Counted from the stretch's first letter, positions 47,932 through 59,147 are shown. The stretch is 64,000 nt of DNA from Isoetes taiwanensis (GCA_021234155.1 JAJEKV010000025.1:15122390-15186389); one strand, 5' to 3'. Program-made: numbers and translations. Notes: a model not told the origin generated them from the sequence alone.

Positions 47932-48341
47932 TTCTGGAAAGCATGCTTGTTGAGATGGAATACAGCTAAAAAAAATAGCGTCTATATTCAATATTCAATT
48001 GTTAGCCTACTTTAGTATATTCCAGGGAAGTGGGATGCTCTATGTATAAGGGAAAATCTCTCCCGAGGATTTATGTATAAGGGAAAATCTCGCGGCTCGC
48101 GCTGCTCGTCTTGCCGCCTTGGCCCGGCGCCCGGCCATGGATTATTTCTGAAAAATCGAGGAAGAGATTCTCCCGTGCGTAATGCACGCCAGCTGGCATT
48201 ACGTGCATGACGTGTCCTCCACGTCGCTGCCACATCAGCGAACTTTATAAAGTTTTTTTTTTTTTCATTTTCTTTGGCGGAGCTCCTGGCTATGGCGCAT
48301 GCAGTGGTCTTGCCGGAGCTCCGGTGATGGCGCTTGGTCTC
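47932..48341. other. 3' flank of PPOX1-like gene and insertion site of the large element
   Basis: ttatgtataagggaaaatctc occurs twice (about 48039 and 48068). A near-palindrome gtaatgcacgccagctggcattac lies at about 48181-48204. A T run is at 48252-48267. No gene. Confidence 0.4.
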
Positions 48342-48346
48342 CTAAT
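48342..48346 (+). repeat. 5-bp target-site duplication, left (ctaat)
   Basis: ctaat directly precedes the left LTR end tgtgacgtcc; the same five bases follow the right LTR end at 62426. Confidence 0.75.
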
Positions 48347-48671
48347 TGTGACGTCCCCTACTCGCATACGGTGCACTCACCGTATACAAACAGGAGTTCA
48401 TCCCCCATACCAGCTCCAATTTAAATTCTTAGATTTGCAAACTGAAGGGCCCTCCACATAACACTTCAACCGTGACGGGTTCCAGTGGGAAGAGTGAAGG
48501 GGTCATTTTACCCCGTCTCCCTCAGGGTCTATCTAGCTGCGGAAGCGTAACATACATGTCAGTACACAACATAAGCACATATCCACCTCGAAGGGTGGTC
48601 CATCACATCTGCATAAACAAGGTGAGCACAATGCATAAGGAAAGTTCTACCCAAGGCTCAGACTCAAGGGG
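48347..48671 (-). repeat. Truncated LTR (outer left)
   Basis: Starts TGTGACGTCCCCTACT as the other LTRs do, and follows them for 325 bp to ctcaagggg, where it switches abruptly to leader sequence (tcaacttttaaactacc). It includes the left LTR terminus and abuts the target duplication. Confidence 0.8.
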
Positions 48672-48732
48672 TCAACTTTTAAACTACCTTTTTGGGGTGC
48701 TTAAAACATCTAAAACACCTAATTAAGCAAAG

Positions 48733-49001
48733 GTCTCTGACGCGTTACCGGACCGAAAAATAAGAAAGTCATTTCACGTCTCCGGGGCTGACGTGTGAGA
48801 CATGGTGGGACCCACTACTAAATTTTGTACTTTTTAAACAAGTAACATGCTGATTCTACTGATTCTTAGCTCTAATTTAGAATTATCAAGCTATTTTTCT
48901 TGTAATTTACAACTTTTGGTGTGTTTAAAATTTGAATGTCTCTCCGCGTTCCAAACTAGAAAATGAAAATCTCATTTCCTCGTCTCAGCGGCGTGTGAGA
49001 C
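48733..49001. repeat. Palindrome pair in the duplicate leader
   Basis: 48733-48801 and 48938-49001, 205 bp apart; collinear with the pair at 60313-60572. Confidence 0.75.
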
Positions 49002-49196
49002 CAACCCTACTTTTGGATGTTGGCTCACCAATTCTTAATCTTTTTTTATGTTTTCATTCATTTTAACTATTACTAGCTTAGCATAAACTACAAAAATGAG
49101 AAAAAAAATTTTCCCATTTTTCGAGGTTTAAGGATCCTATCGAGTTAGTACTCTTGGGAACATGGCGCTGCTTTGCTCTTGGTCTCCAAGAACATT

Positions 49197-49207
49197 GCTC
49201 GATACCA
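49197..49207 (-). promoter_or_regulatory. Second primer-binding site, one base short
   Basis: gctcgatacca equals the tRNA-iMet primer site complement gctctgatacca with one base missing, next to the LTR at 49209. Confidence 0.7.
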
Positions 49208-49208
49208 C

Positions 49209-50886
49209 CGTGACGTCCCCTACTCAGATACCTGCACTCACCATATACAAACGGGGAGTTCATCCCATACCGGCTCCATGCCCATACAGGGCCCTCCACA
49301 TAACACCGCAGAACCGCGGACGCTGCGTTCCGGTGGGAAGAGTGAAGGGGTCATTTTACCAGATCTCCCCTCGGGGTCTACCTAGGCGCGAAGCGTAACA
49401 TACATGTCGCTATTACACAACATAAGCACATATCCACCTCAAGGGTGGTCCATCACATCTGCGATAAACAAGGTGAGCACAATGCATAAGGAAAGTTCTA
49501 CCCAAGGCTCGGACTCAAGGGGATGATCGACGGCAGGTCTCGAGTTCATTGAGGCATGAATTCATGGCAATGGATTTTGGGCATATGAACATGGCATAGG
49601 GTTGTCCACTCCATCAGCCCCTCCCATTGCACACTTTGCGTAGTAGGTCAAAAGTGTCTGACCGGGACTGAGAGCCTAGCCATGGGATGCATAGCCAAAA
49701 AAGGGCTATTCACGGTTTCATCCTCCCGGTTAGATGGGGGGGGAAGGGATCACCCCTCGAGAGATCTACATCTTGACTCAAGGTGACTAGAGGGCCACCT
49801 GCCTCGTGATTCTGTGAACCCACCGGAAAGTGTACACCACTTCACGCGGTGTCGAGTCCATGCCTCACCCTTTTTTCGATTGGTGAGCCATTGAACCTAG
49901 TCACAATGATCCCTGGTAGGCCTTACACACCAGAGGGATCGTTCAAGAGTCAGGACATGAACCTCCTTCTCAGCCAGTCTGGCCCCTTCACCCACAGCCA
50001 GGTGTGGCTCTTGTACACAGGCCGAATCTATCATGTGCTAGAGAGGCTAATCTAGGAGCATCTACTACCAAGCTTTAGGTCTCTACCCCCCTTCCCAATC
50101 CAAGGAGTTCATAGAGATACATCATCCATATACATCACAGAAGAACTAAAGAACTATATCTAATCTACATCATAGAGTTAGGTTCTTTAGTTAGAGGCTG
50201 GTATCTAGAGATCTAGAAGGCTGCTATGGGCAATTTAATAGGCTAAACCTCTGGGATTCTACGTGAAATAGGGTTTAGACTATCTAATTGGCCAAATACC
50301 GGATCCTTGAGTGGCTCCTCGACCGAGCTCGACCATCCTGCCAAACGCTTCGAATCAAGGAAAACTAATGGTGCAATTCTCTCAAGGCGAGTGGGGAGGC
50401 GGTTTTAGGCTGTTGAGGCTGACCAAAACAGAAGTTCTAAAACCCTAGAAACGAAAATTGGGCAAGTTAGGGTTTCCCTCCCTTAATAGACAAGGGGGTT
50501 GGCTAGGGTTTCCAATTATCCCCTTTAGGCATGTGGGATAATTGGGAATGGGCCCACTTGCCTTTAATGGCTAGGTGGCAAAATGTGCCCACATGGAAAT
50601 GTGTGCCCACATTAATGTGTACATTGGAAAATATGCACATTAATTGCACCTATGGGTGTGGCCCACTTGGCATGAAGTGGCCATATGGGAAAATGTGCAC
50701 CTAAGTGAATGTGCACATTGATTAATGTGCACATTAATAAATGCACCTCCTTGCACGTTGCCCCCCTAGGGCTACTAGCCTAGCTACACGTTGGCATTAC
50801 CGCGGTCCCGGTGGTGGTATGCAGCGTGTGTGGCAAGCATGCGATTATGCCCGTCGGGAGCGTATATCTTTGGCCGGAACGTCACA
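49209..50886 (-). repeat. Middle LTR (3' LTR of the coding element)
   Basis: About 1678 bp, aligned end to end by eye with 60777-62425 (shared start gtgacgtcccctact, shared end ggccg(g)aacgtc(c)aca). Its right side abuts a polypurine tract, its left side a primer site, so it is placed as 3' LTR of the right element and as 5' LTR of the truncated left one. It has repeated tgtgcacattaat words near 50625-50745, in the U3 part. Confidence 0.85.
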
Positions 50887-50899
50887 TTCTCCCCATCCT
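50887..50899 (-). promoter_or_regulatory. Polypurine tract
   Basis: Minus-strand GGATGGGGAGAA lies directly before the LTR start TGTGACG, the position of the plus-strand primer in LTR retroelements. Confidence 0.7.
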
Positions 50900-51790
50900 T
50901 GAAATGATGCCGTTTGTCAAAGATCGTGGGTCTCCACCTTGGGATCATCCTAACTTTTGCAATCAACCCGATACATACGATAAGCTACTACAATACTTAC
51001 ACATTTATTACGATTACCTTAAGGTAATATTTTTAGGACATTATCACGCCATTATATTATGAAATACTTATCAATTCATAACATCATTAAAACAGGTTAC
51101 TCAATAATTTACTTAACATGACAATTAAGTTTATCCAATTAAAATTAACGTCCGAGGTACTCTTCATTCCTTGCAACACATTCGAACAAAATTTGTGTTG
51201 CAAGTCTTCGTAGCTCGACCTCCTTGCCCTCCGGAGCGCTCTATTGGCCTGCAGGTCGATACTACGTTAGTACCATTATAATTATTAATAAAATTTTGGT
51301 TATATGGTGACCACCCCACCTATCTACATGGATGCATGGCTAATCTCCCCGCGTAGGAAGAGGGTGAATCTTCCATTATGGCCGTGGAGACAGCACCTAT
51401 ATGCCTATATGCCGCTCATGCCTACACCCTAGTTGCCCAGCGTGGAGGATAGGTCCTTCCCGTATATGGGGCGTGAAGGCACGATTCCTCCTATCAAAGC
51501 ATATATGGGGCTAGAGGTGCTTTTCCTCCCCGGTGCATTCCTTCATGACCTCCTTTTCTCGAGGTCGCCTCTACTTCCGTGGGGACGTAAGTAGACTTTC
51601 TAATCTACCTTCTACTCGCCCAAAAGGAACGCGGTCATGCCTACATTGACATTACACCCGCCCTAGAGATCACCGTAGTGGTCTCATCATCGGCCACAAC
51701 GCATGCGACCCATACCTAGCATAGGTTGCATCGCGAGATTAATCTTAACTATACATAGAATTAATCTACACAAACCGACATGCGAGCCGA
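50900..51790. other. 3' untranslated part of the element
   Basis: Between the chromodomain and the polypurine tract; no recognisable ORF or motif seen. It is about 900 bp, long for this position, so it may hold secondary insertions. Confidence 0.4.
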
Positions 51791-51827
51791 TTTCTTGAGG
51801 AGCGACCTTGCCGTCCCATTGCTCCAT

Positions 51828-51960
51828 AAATTGTGGGTCTTTGCTTTACTAAATCTTTCTTAAGTACCCATGTCGCGTCTTCCAGCGGCAAGTGTTTCCA
51901 CTTGACCAAATATTGGAGAAACTCGGATCTCCTTTTTTCTTGAAAGCTTTATCAAGAATC
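51828..51960 (-). pseudogene. Chromodomain at the integrase C-terminus
   Basis: Minus-strand frames give PQLILDKAFKKKGDPS, then after a frame change QYLVKWKHLPLEDATWV followed by LKKDLVKQRPTI. The aromatic/basic YLVKWK...ATW pattern is that of a chromodomain. In chromoviruses this domain binds histone marks (typically H3K9 methylation) and steers integration. One frameshift separates its halves. Confidence 0.75.
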
Positions 51961-52121
51961 AATTGCGGAACTATTTCCAATTTGCTCCTCAAAGTCATTT
52001 CCAACAACGTTGGAGAGTCCAAGACTTAAATGCGGATTTGGAGTGTGCTTCTTCAACAAACTCACGTGGAAGACTTTATGAATCTTTAGGTGTCTTTGGT
52101 AAGTTTAGCTTGTAGGATTGA

Positions 52122-53060
52122 TTACCTACTCTTGACTATTACGAAGGTCCAGCCCACCTTGGAGCAAGCTTCTTGCAATTCCCGGTCTCGAAGCCGCTGC
52201 TTCACCTTGATCTTGAGCCAAACATCATCTCCAACTTTGAACTCTCTAACTGTTTCGATGCTTGTCGGCGATGCTTTTTCTGTCGACTTCTTGCTGCTAG
52301 CAAATACCCTCGAACTTCTTCCACGAAGCCTTTGCATATCGGCCAACATCTGCCTGCGAAACCTCTACTTTTGACACGGGATTGTGCCAAGTATCGGAGT
52401 TAGGCAATCGGTAGCCGTGAATTGATCATAAATGGCGACATTTGGGATGATTCCCCGCTTGGTGCTATTGTATGCAAACTCCACCAAGTGAATAAATTCT
52501 TCCCACATACCTTGCTTATTCCGGACATAGTTTCAGAGCATGTCCTCTAAAATCCTGTTGGTCCGCTCCGCCGCCCTGGGGATGATATGCTGGGCTCATG
52601 GATAACTTGGTCTGAATCGTCGTAAAGAGGTCTTGCCGGAAGGCACTCATGAACTTCAAATCCCTCTGCGGAGATAATCTCCCTTGGCATGCCATGAAGT
52701 CGAAGATCTCTTTGGTGAAGAGCTTTCTTTGTATCCATAGCCCGGTGTCTGTGGTCCTGCAAGGCACAAAATGTGCCATTTTCGACAACTTGTCGACTAC
52801 TACCATCAAAGCATCTTTCCCTCTTACGGTCCTTGGGAGTCCTGTGATGAAATCCATGCTGATCACCTCCCACTTAGCGCTTAAGTAATCGCTAATGGCT
52901 CTAAGGCCCCGAATTGGAGTTGTTCCGCCTTTGTCGTGTGACGACATAGCTGGCATTCCTTGATGTAGCGAAGCTACTTGCTTCTTCATTCCTCGCCATA
53001 ATAGCCGCTGCTGCGACTTTGAAATATGTTTTCATGAATCCCCGCGATGGCCAGCTATTG
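52122..53060 (-). pseudogene. Integrase: zinc-binding, DDE core and C-terminal GPY-like region
   Basis: Reading leftwards: zinc-binding remnant with ECQLCRHTTK (about 52960), catalytic core with VISMDFITGLP (first Asp), a degraded RDLKFMS block (second Asp), and YHPQGGGADQ where TDGQTE with the catalytic Glu is usual (52516-52989). Then FKVGDDVWLKIKVKQRL (52122-52349), the C-terminal region. Frame changes near 52550 and 52400. Integrase inserts the cDNA into host DNA. Confidence 0.85.
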
Positions 53061-53299
53061 GGCTGTTACAGCGTGGTCATGGAGGATCAATTTCCTTACA
53101 CCCGATGATTCGGCACGCACAACTTGTTTCTTATGGTATAACAGGTTGCCTTCCTTCTTATAATGCTTAAAGGCTTCCGCTCCATTATGCTCTAGCCTCC
53201 CTAAAGAGGCTTGCCCATACTTCCTTGAAATCCACATCCGCTGGCAAGGATTCTTCAATCTTCTTACCAAAGTCATTTGGAGAGCGTCGAAATTGCATT

Positions 53300-53640
53300 G
53301 CAATGCACTCTAGTTGTCGGGATGCCTTGAAAGGGCATCCGCTACCACATTGAGCTTCCCCGGCTTGTAGACTATATCAAAGTCATACTCTTCGAGGAAC
53401 TCCATCCACCTTCTCGCCTCGGGTTGGTTGAGGTGTGGTTGCGTGAATACATACCGGAGGCTCTCGATGGTCTCAGATCCAACCGAACTTCCTTCCCAAA
53501 AGATAGTGCCTCCAAATTCTTAATGCCCCGACAACCGCAAGCAATTCCTCGATCGTGGGTGGGGTAGCTGCGTTTGGGGCCGTTCATCTTCCCCGAATCA
53601 TACGCTACCACCCGCTCTTCTTGCATGAGCACCGCACTGA
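53300..53640 (-). pseudogene. RNase H domain remnant
   Basis: EERVVAYDSGKMNGPKRSYPTHDRG (53632-53560) is the gypsy RNase H signature block with VVAYDS and YPTHD; the rest is scrambled by frame changes. Confidence 0.75.
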
Positions 53641-53997
53641 AGCTATCTTACTCGCGTCACGCTACAAGCTGTCTTTCTCCGGGTTCGGCCGGGGTTAAGG
53701 CGGGTTGTTAAACTTCCTTCAACAATTCAAACCACTGTTGGGCTTTCTTGTGCCAATGCTTGCCCAATCTTTCACTTTCTCCGCCCTCGTCAAGTCATTA
53801 TCAGGGCGCTATCTTAGCAAAGTTCTTTCACGAACTTCTGTAGTACCCTTGCTAGGCCGGTGAAAACCGACTTCATGCACATTCCGGTGCGGCCTTTGAA
53901 TGGCGGCTTCAATCTTGGCAGGATCCGTCAAGATTCCTTCTTGGCGAGATCACATGACCCGTATTCCACCTTCTCTCGCGATGACACTTCGACAACT

Positions 53998-54480
53998 TCA
54001 TGGCTGGTGCCTCTTCAACTTCTCTAGCACTCTCCTTAAATGTTGTACGTGCTCTTCAAGGGATCTGCTATACACCAAAATGTCATCAAAGAATACAATC
54101 ACAAAGGTGTCTAAAAACTCCCTGAAGATGTCATTCATGAGCCTCATGAACGTCGCGGGGGCATTCGATAAGCCGAAAGGCATTACCGTGAACTCATAAT
54201 GCCCATACCGCGTTTTGAAGGCGGTCTTATGGATATCTTCTTCCTTTATCCTGATCTGATGATAACCTGACCTTAAGTCAATTTTGGAGAAGACCTTTGC
54301 ACCTTGAGTTGATCCATCAAGTCGCATTCGATCCGGGAGCGCATACTTGTTCTTAATGGTGTGCTTGTTCAACCGCCTATAGTCTATGCACATTCTTAAA
54401 GCGCCATCCGATCTTCTTTACAAAGCGAATGGGCTCCAAATGGCGAGACACTAGGTCTAATAAAGCCTAGGTCGAGCAAC
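53998..54480 (-). pseudogene. Reverse transcriptase domain
   Basis: The best-preserved part of pol (54393-53998): [50 protein letters not shown], and [11 protein letters not shown], in which the catalytic doublet is the DD of FFDDIL. A frame change just upstream (near 54400) cuts it from the preceding region. RT copies the genomic RNA into cDNA. Confidence 0.92.
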
Positions 54481-54627
54481 TCCTGCAACTGCTTCTTCAG
54501 CTCCGTCAACTCCTGCGTCGTCATTCTGTATGGAGCCTTGCTTGTCGGTTTTGCTCCCGGTTCGAGTGCTATCTCACACTCGACTCCCCTATAAGGAGGA
54601 AGCTGCTTGATCTCATCTGGGAAGAGA

Positions 54628-54873
54628 TCATGGAACTCCGTGATCAGTCGAAGCTATTTGCTTTCGCAACTTGTCGAGCACCCTATCTTCCTTGCTTTCC
54701 TCTGATTCTGGCTCATCAATCTCAAGCTTGAAGATGTATGCCACCTGCTCGCCCTTTCCACAATCGATAATGACCCCTGCTGGTCCAAGGTACTCCATTC
54801 CTATGATCAAGTCGTACTTGCCAATGCCCATTACCTCTGCTCCCATTCCTATGATCTTAATCCATTCTGGCAA
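54628..54873 (-). pseudogene. Aspartic protease C-terminal part
   Basis: YDLIIGMEYLGPAGVIIDCG matches the gypsy retropepsin C-terminal block. The catalytic D-S/T-G triad should lie upstream (right) and was not found in a clean frame. Confidence 0.65.
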
Positions 54874-55139
54874 GTCGATGTCGAGTTAATTCTCTTGCTG
54901 CCCGTGCCCGCCTTTTCATTGCACCACTTGCTAAGACAACGGGCCTTGGCTTTGACTTTAGTGGTTTCAACTTCAACATTTGAACCATTCTGGGGGATGC
55001 AAAGTTATGGCTACTTCCCTGAGTCTATCAAGACTATGAAGGACTTGGCCTTGGCCTTCCCTACTGTGGAAATTACTTTATCTTTGGCTTTCAGCTTGCT
55101 TTCTGATCTATTGCGGCAAAGATATGACACTCACTCAAT

Positions 55140-58100
55140 GTAATCGCGGCCTTCCTCGCCGCCGCCGTCGGACCAGTGTCCCAATCTCCCAACTCCGCTT
55201 GGGGCCGCACTCATGGCGTAGGGGCAGTTCGGCCCTATGGCCTGGTTGGAAGCACCCTGAAGCAAATTTGCTTTTCTATGCACTCTCATCTCTTTTCCTT
55301 GGACATTGCCTCGCAAAAGGATCGCTGACCGCTTTGGAGTAGTTTGACCCCTCCCCTTGTCCTGAAGGACACCGCTTCTTCTCCTCTTTGTTTCCCACAG
55401 TTTGCCACCATATGGGGCTCTAGCTGGACCTGGATCGGGCTGCTCTAGGGCTATAGCTTCTGTCGCCTTGCCTTTGTCCCGGAAAATGCCCTCGCCAGCT
55501 ATTCTCGAGGTCCCGTCCCTTGCAAAGCTTATAGCCTTGACTCTCGCCCGATCTTGTCTTAGGGTTTATTGCCCTTACAAGCTATGGATCTCCTCATTCA
55601 GCCCCTCAATATAGCTTTCTCTTGCATGCTTCTCACCCAACTTTGGCACATACAACCTCGGCCTCATGAATTCCCTCGTATACTTCCCGACAGATTTGTT
55701 GCCTTGTCGCAACCTCGTAGAAGCTGCTGCATCATACTAGACTTATGTTCCAGGGACGTAATGGCGCTTTGAAGGCTTTTAGCAAACTTTTCGAACTTAC
55801 AAGCATCCCCGCTAAGCCATGTGCCTTTGCATAACCCTTCCACCAAATCCGCGGCTCCTTTCAAGTTGGTTGTTGCCACTCTTCCTTTGTCTTTATCCTT
55901 CATACCATAAAGCATTGCCGTACTCACTCATTTAGGTCCCAGCCATGCCTCTCGCTTTAATCCCGACCTGTTCTCCCCTCGAAACTGTTCGCTTTCGGGC
56001 CTTCCATACATTGCCCAACGCTGAATCTACCTTCTTCGGGTAGTCGAGGCCCCGTGTCTCTTGTCGCCCATCAGGGGTGTTCCTCGCCTTCCCTCTTCGT
56101 GTTCCTTTGCCTTGCGCCTGTTTCGGTCCTGGGCCTGCTTCTTCTTCTTCCTCGAGTCCAGCGTCCGAAGTTCAGCTTGAGGGTGGAGGAACTGAGCTGG
56201 GGGATCTTCTTCTCTTGCTCCTCTTCTTGTCCCTTCCTGTTTTCCAATCTCGATGCTTGTGGCAATTGAGCATTGCCCACCGAACCCACTCTCGCCAGGC
56301 GGCTAACAGAGCCTTTATCTGCTCGAGTCCGTCCTCCTCATCGGGATATCTCCTCCTCGGGGTCATGGGTTCCATATCTTCAAATAGGTTCCTTGCGGGG
56401 GGTGGTCTGGCGGGTCTACTGTTTCTTCCCTAAGGTCTTGGCGTTGTCGTTCCCCGAGCCTAGGCCTCTAACTGCATACACAAGTAATTCATGGCTATAT
56501 GGTTAGTTTTCCTTGTTCTCTTGCATTGTTTATGTTTGTTGGTATAGTTGTGGGGCAAAATACATCAACAAAACATTTAAAGTGCTTGAGATTATATTCA
56601 TATATTATATAATATTTTAGTACAAAAAGTCGGGATCAAGAGTCTAACTAGTCTTGAAATCGCCCGGTAAGATCGGTTGTCCTCAAGGAACTTCTTAACT
56701 TGGGCCGTTCCTACCCAATGACCCAAGTTCCCGAAGACGCTTTTGTCGACGAGCCGCCTCAAGTAGCTCTCGCCAAGTCTTCCACTTTCTAGCGGCCGGA
56801 TGTGAGAGCAGCGGCCACCGCTAATCTCGCCCTCGACGTCGATGAGGTATGGCGAAGTCGAAGAGGTCGAGTGCCATTGCCCTCTTTGACTAGAGGACAA
56901 AGATAGATGCGACATTTGTCGCTATTCGAGGCATGCCCGCCGAGAGTTTCCTCGCCTTCCAGGGCTGAATTATACAGGTATTACTACCGCTATTCTCCCA
57001 TCTAAGCGAAAGAAGTAAGTGTGTAGTACCGGCTTGACTTGTCACAAAAGGTCATGGATGATTCCCACTTGATTGGCCTCCAAAATTTCCTCTGTGCGTC
57101 TGGTAGATTGCCGACCTCTATCTCCGTCGCCTCGGTAATCTTCAATTTCAGGAGTCGACTCTCCCGAGGTCAATTCACTGCTCCCTCTTGTTGGAGGTGG
57201 TGTTGAGGGACTCGCATCGATGTTAGTGGTCTTGCTCTCCGATCCCCAACCGCTCTCGAATGGCGAGGAACTCTTCCTTCCGATGGCGTCTCCTGGTCTC
57301 CATGACTTGCCTTATCTTTGCCAGATGCCCTCAATGTCGGGAGTCGCCTCCGTAGGTGTGACCCCGACTTGAAGCGGGAAGTTCGAGACTCCCTGACGAT
57401 GAAGTCGTCCATGTCGGTCTCGCCGGAGCCAGGAGCAGATTCATCCACCTGACTCCCTCTCCCCATTCGGGAAGGTTGTTCTCGATGTCGCTGGAGGAGT
57501 AGATACTCCTCTCCGCTGATGATGATAGGGGCTAGGCTTGTGATGCCTAGCCCAAGTGGGGAGCAACTTCCCGTTCTGCGGCTCGGCCGCTCGCCGGGTT
57601 GATCAGCTCCTGCTCCGCTTAGCGCCGTTCTTCGCCTTAGTCGAGCTCAGGTGTACTTTCGTCGTCCGACTCCTCTTCTTCTTCTCTTGCTTCTTGCTCC
57701 TGCGATATACGCAAAAGCGCTCTCTCGCCCGGGGCTCGCTATGGGATCCACCTCCATGGAGGGATAGAGGTTGCCCCCAATGGGTTCTCGGCGGTGGGTT
57801 AAGAACATAGCTAGGGCGGTGTAAGAGAAATACTTGGTTCTATTGGCTGTCGGGACCATGTAGTCAGCGACCTCTGCGCCTTGTTAGTTAGGTACTTGGC
57901 GATGTTGGGGACATCGCCCAAAGTCGCTTGAAGGGATGGCGGGGAACGAAATATCCTATGCAAGGGGAACTGAACAAGGGAGGGTCCTACCCTAGCTTCA
58001 AAACTTCGGCTAGCACTTGCCTATATCTTTGGGGGTTGCATTTAGCGTGGCTTGGATATCAATTTCTTTCCCAAAGACTTGGAAGATGTCGTTGACATCC

Positions 58101-58154
58101 GCCTAAGAACATGGGCAATCGGCCCGTACCATCGCTGAAGTCGCCGGTGGCCAT
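55140..58154 (-). pseudogene. Gag-like region, heavily frameshifted
   Basis: Several minus-strand frames follow an ATG at 58154 (MATGDFSDGTGRLPMF, then after a frame change DVNDIFQVFGKEIDIQATLN). Later blocks are 57859-57647, 57466-57170 (disordered, with MDDFIVRESRTS), 56915-56598 (SYLRRLVDKSVFGNLGHWVG), 56375-56172 (gag-like, Lys/Arg-rich end), and 55927-55664. Near 55290-55260 a CFRxC...GH spacing hints at a zinc knuckle in a broken frame. Position between leader and protease argues for gag, but no block has a firm capsid signature, and 3 kb is long for a gag; additional captured sequence is possible. Confidence 0.5.
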
Positions 58155-58265
58155 TGATCTAGCGAAAGAAGGGAGTAATAGGCGGATGCGAGAAGCGCCG
58201 AGGGGAGCCGAAGATCGCCCTAGCGGTGGAGAGCAAACTTGCGGTGCTAAATGAGAAATGGGGGC

Positions 58266-58274
58266 TTATTTATA
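58266..58274 (-). promoter_or_regulatory. TATA box before the gag-like ORF
   Basis: Minus-strand TATAAATAA, 112 bp before the ATG at 58154. It is followed by CCCCCATTT and AAGTTTGCTC, words also found after the TATA box at 60229. Confidence 0.6.
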
Positions 58275-58452
58275 GAAAAGGGGAAACCCTAATTTTAGGA
58301 TGACCTAGGATTACCCGAGATTAGGTGATTACGATCTATTAAAGGGTGCAATGCGAGTTTGAAGACTACTTCTAGGGTTTGAGCATGTTAAAAACAACTA
58401 ATGAACCTATTACAACAAGTTGGAGATCATTTGGTGAAGAAAATGGTACGAG

Positions 58453-58719
58453 GTCTCACATGTTGCGCCCAGACCGATAATGAGAAGTTCATTTTCTGTC
58501 CTGGCGCGACGTGTGAGACATGGGCTCTAAATGGGCTAAACTTGACCAATTTGAGTGATCTAAGGCTGTAATTCCATTAAAACTCGTCGAGTTAGGCAGA
58601 ATTGACCCCTTATTTGGTCGATTTGGGGCTGTTTTGGGCATTTTTGGCCATGGTCTCACACGTTGCGCCCAGCCCGAAAATGAGAATCTCATTTTTACGT
58701 CTGGGCGCTGATGTGAGAC
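58453..58719. repeat. Palindrome pair before the gag-like ORF
   Basis: Two 67-bp imperfect palindromes, 58453-58519 and 58653-58719, 200 bp apart. Arms: gtctcacacgt / acgtgtgagac, cgcccag / ctgggcg, aaaatgaga / tctcatttt. Confidence 0.82.
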
Positions 58720-58865
58720 ATCGTCCCAATTTGCTCAAAAGCTTCCAATTTAACCAAAATAAAGACTAGAATTCTCTAACTTAACTTAATTAAGCTAGAT
58801 CAGACACATTAATTACACAAAAATTCTTTATATTGACACAAATGTTCCTTATTTACAAAAAGGTT

Positions 58866-59147
58866 TCAAGGGCGCTCTCCCTTGATGTGCCTAGCAAGAT
58901 ACATATCCTGCCTCATGAGGGTGACCCTCTTCGCGTGCACTGTGCAGGCCGTTGAATCCTCAAAATGCTGCACTATTTTTGCTTCTGCTGCCTCCTGCAA
59001 GCACAACAGCATCTCATCTGTCACGCGCATGTCTGTGTTGTACTCCTGCATGACTTCGCGGACCAAGCGTTGGAACGGTGCCCGGGGGATCAAGAGTCCG
59101 TAACTCTTCTGGAAATGCCGGATCTCCTTGAGGGCTCTGTCCTCCAA
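58866..59147 (-). CDS. Histone H3-like histone fold inside the retrotransposon
   Basis: The 93-codon frame reads as a complete H3 histone fold. alphaN: residues 6-20 ([15 protein letters not shown]). alpha1: 24-36 ([13 protein letters not shown]). Loop 1 with Arg41. alpha2: 43-72 ([18 protein letters not shown]). Loop 2: KRVTLM (73-78). alpha3: 79-90, ending KGERP-stop like GERA of H3. By eye about 50 of 89 positions equal canonical H3. The H3-H3' interface residues Cys110, His113 and Asp123 have counterparts (Cys68, His71, Asp81). LLIPRAPF resembles centromeric H3 rather than LLIRKLPF of canonical H3, but loop 1 has canonical length. The H3 tail with K4, K9 and K27 is absent. A one-base frame change in the run at 59150-59155 separates it from the upstream extension. 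It lies in the internal region, same strand as pol, with no introns. Confidence 0.92.
   Translation of the reverse strand: MEDRALKEIRHFQKSYGLLIPRAPFQRLVREVMQEYNTDMRVTDEMLLCLQEAAEAKIVQHFEDSTACTVHAKRVTLMRQDMYLARHIKGERP

Larger units (their letters stand above)
48672..49208 (-). repeat. Duplicate copy of the element leader with primer site
   Basis: Collinear with 60253-60776: same words from tcaacttttaaactacc to the primer-site complement gctcgatacca (49197-49207). Contains two of the palindromes (48733-48801, 48938-49001). It begins just downstream of where the TATA box stands in the right-hand copy. Confidence 0.82.

Noticed and set aside
48733-49001. Palindromes as CRISPR-like repeats
   Set aside because: Only pairs with 200-bp spacing, tied to retroelement leaders, in a plant nuclear sequence.
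58866-59147. The H3-like frame as an ordinary host histone gene lying by chance between repeats
   Set aside because: It lies between the element's primer site and pol, on the same strand, behind a leader duplicated from the element, with no H3 tail. A processed host copy is not wholly excluded.
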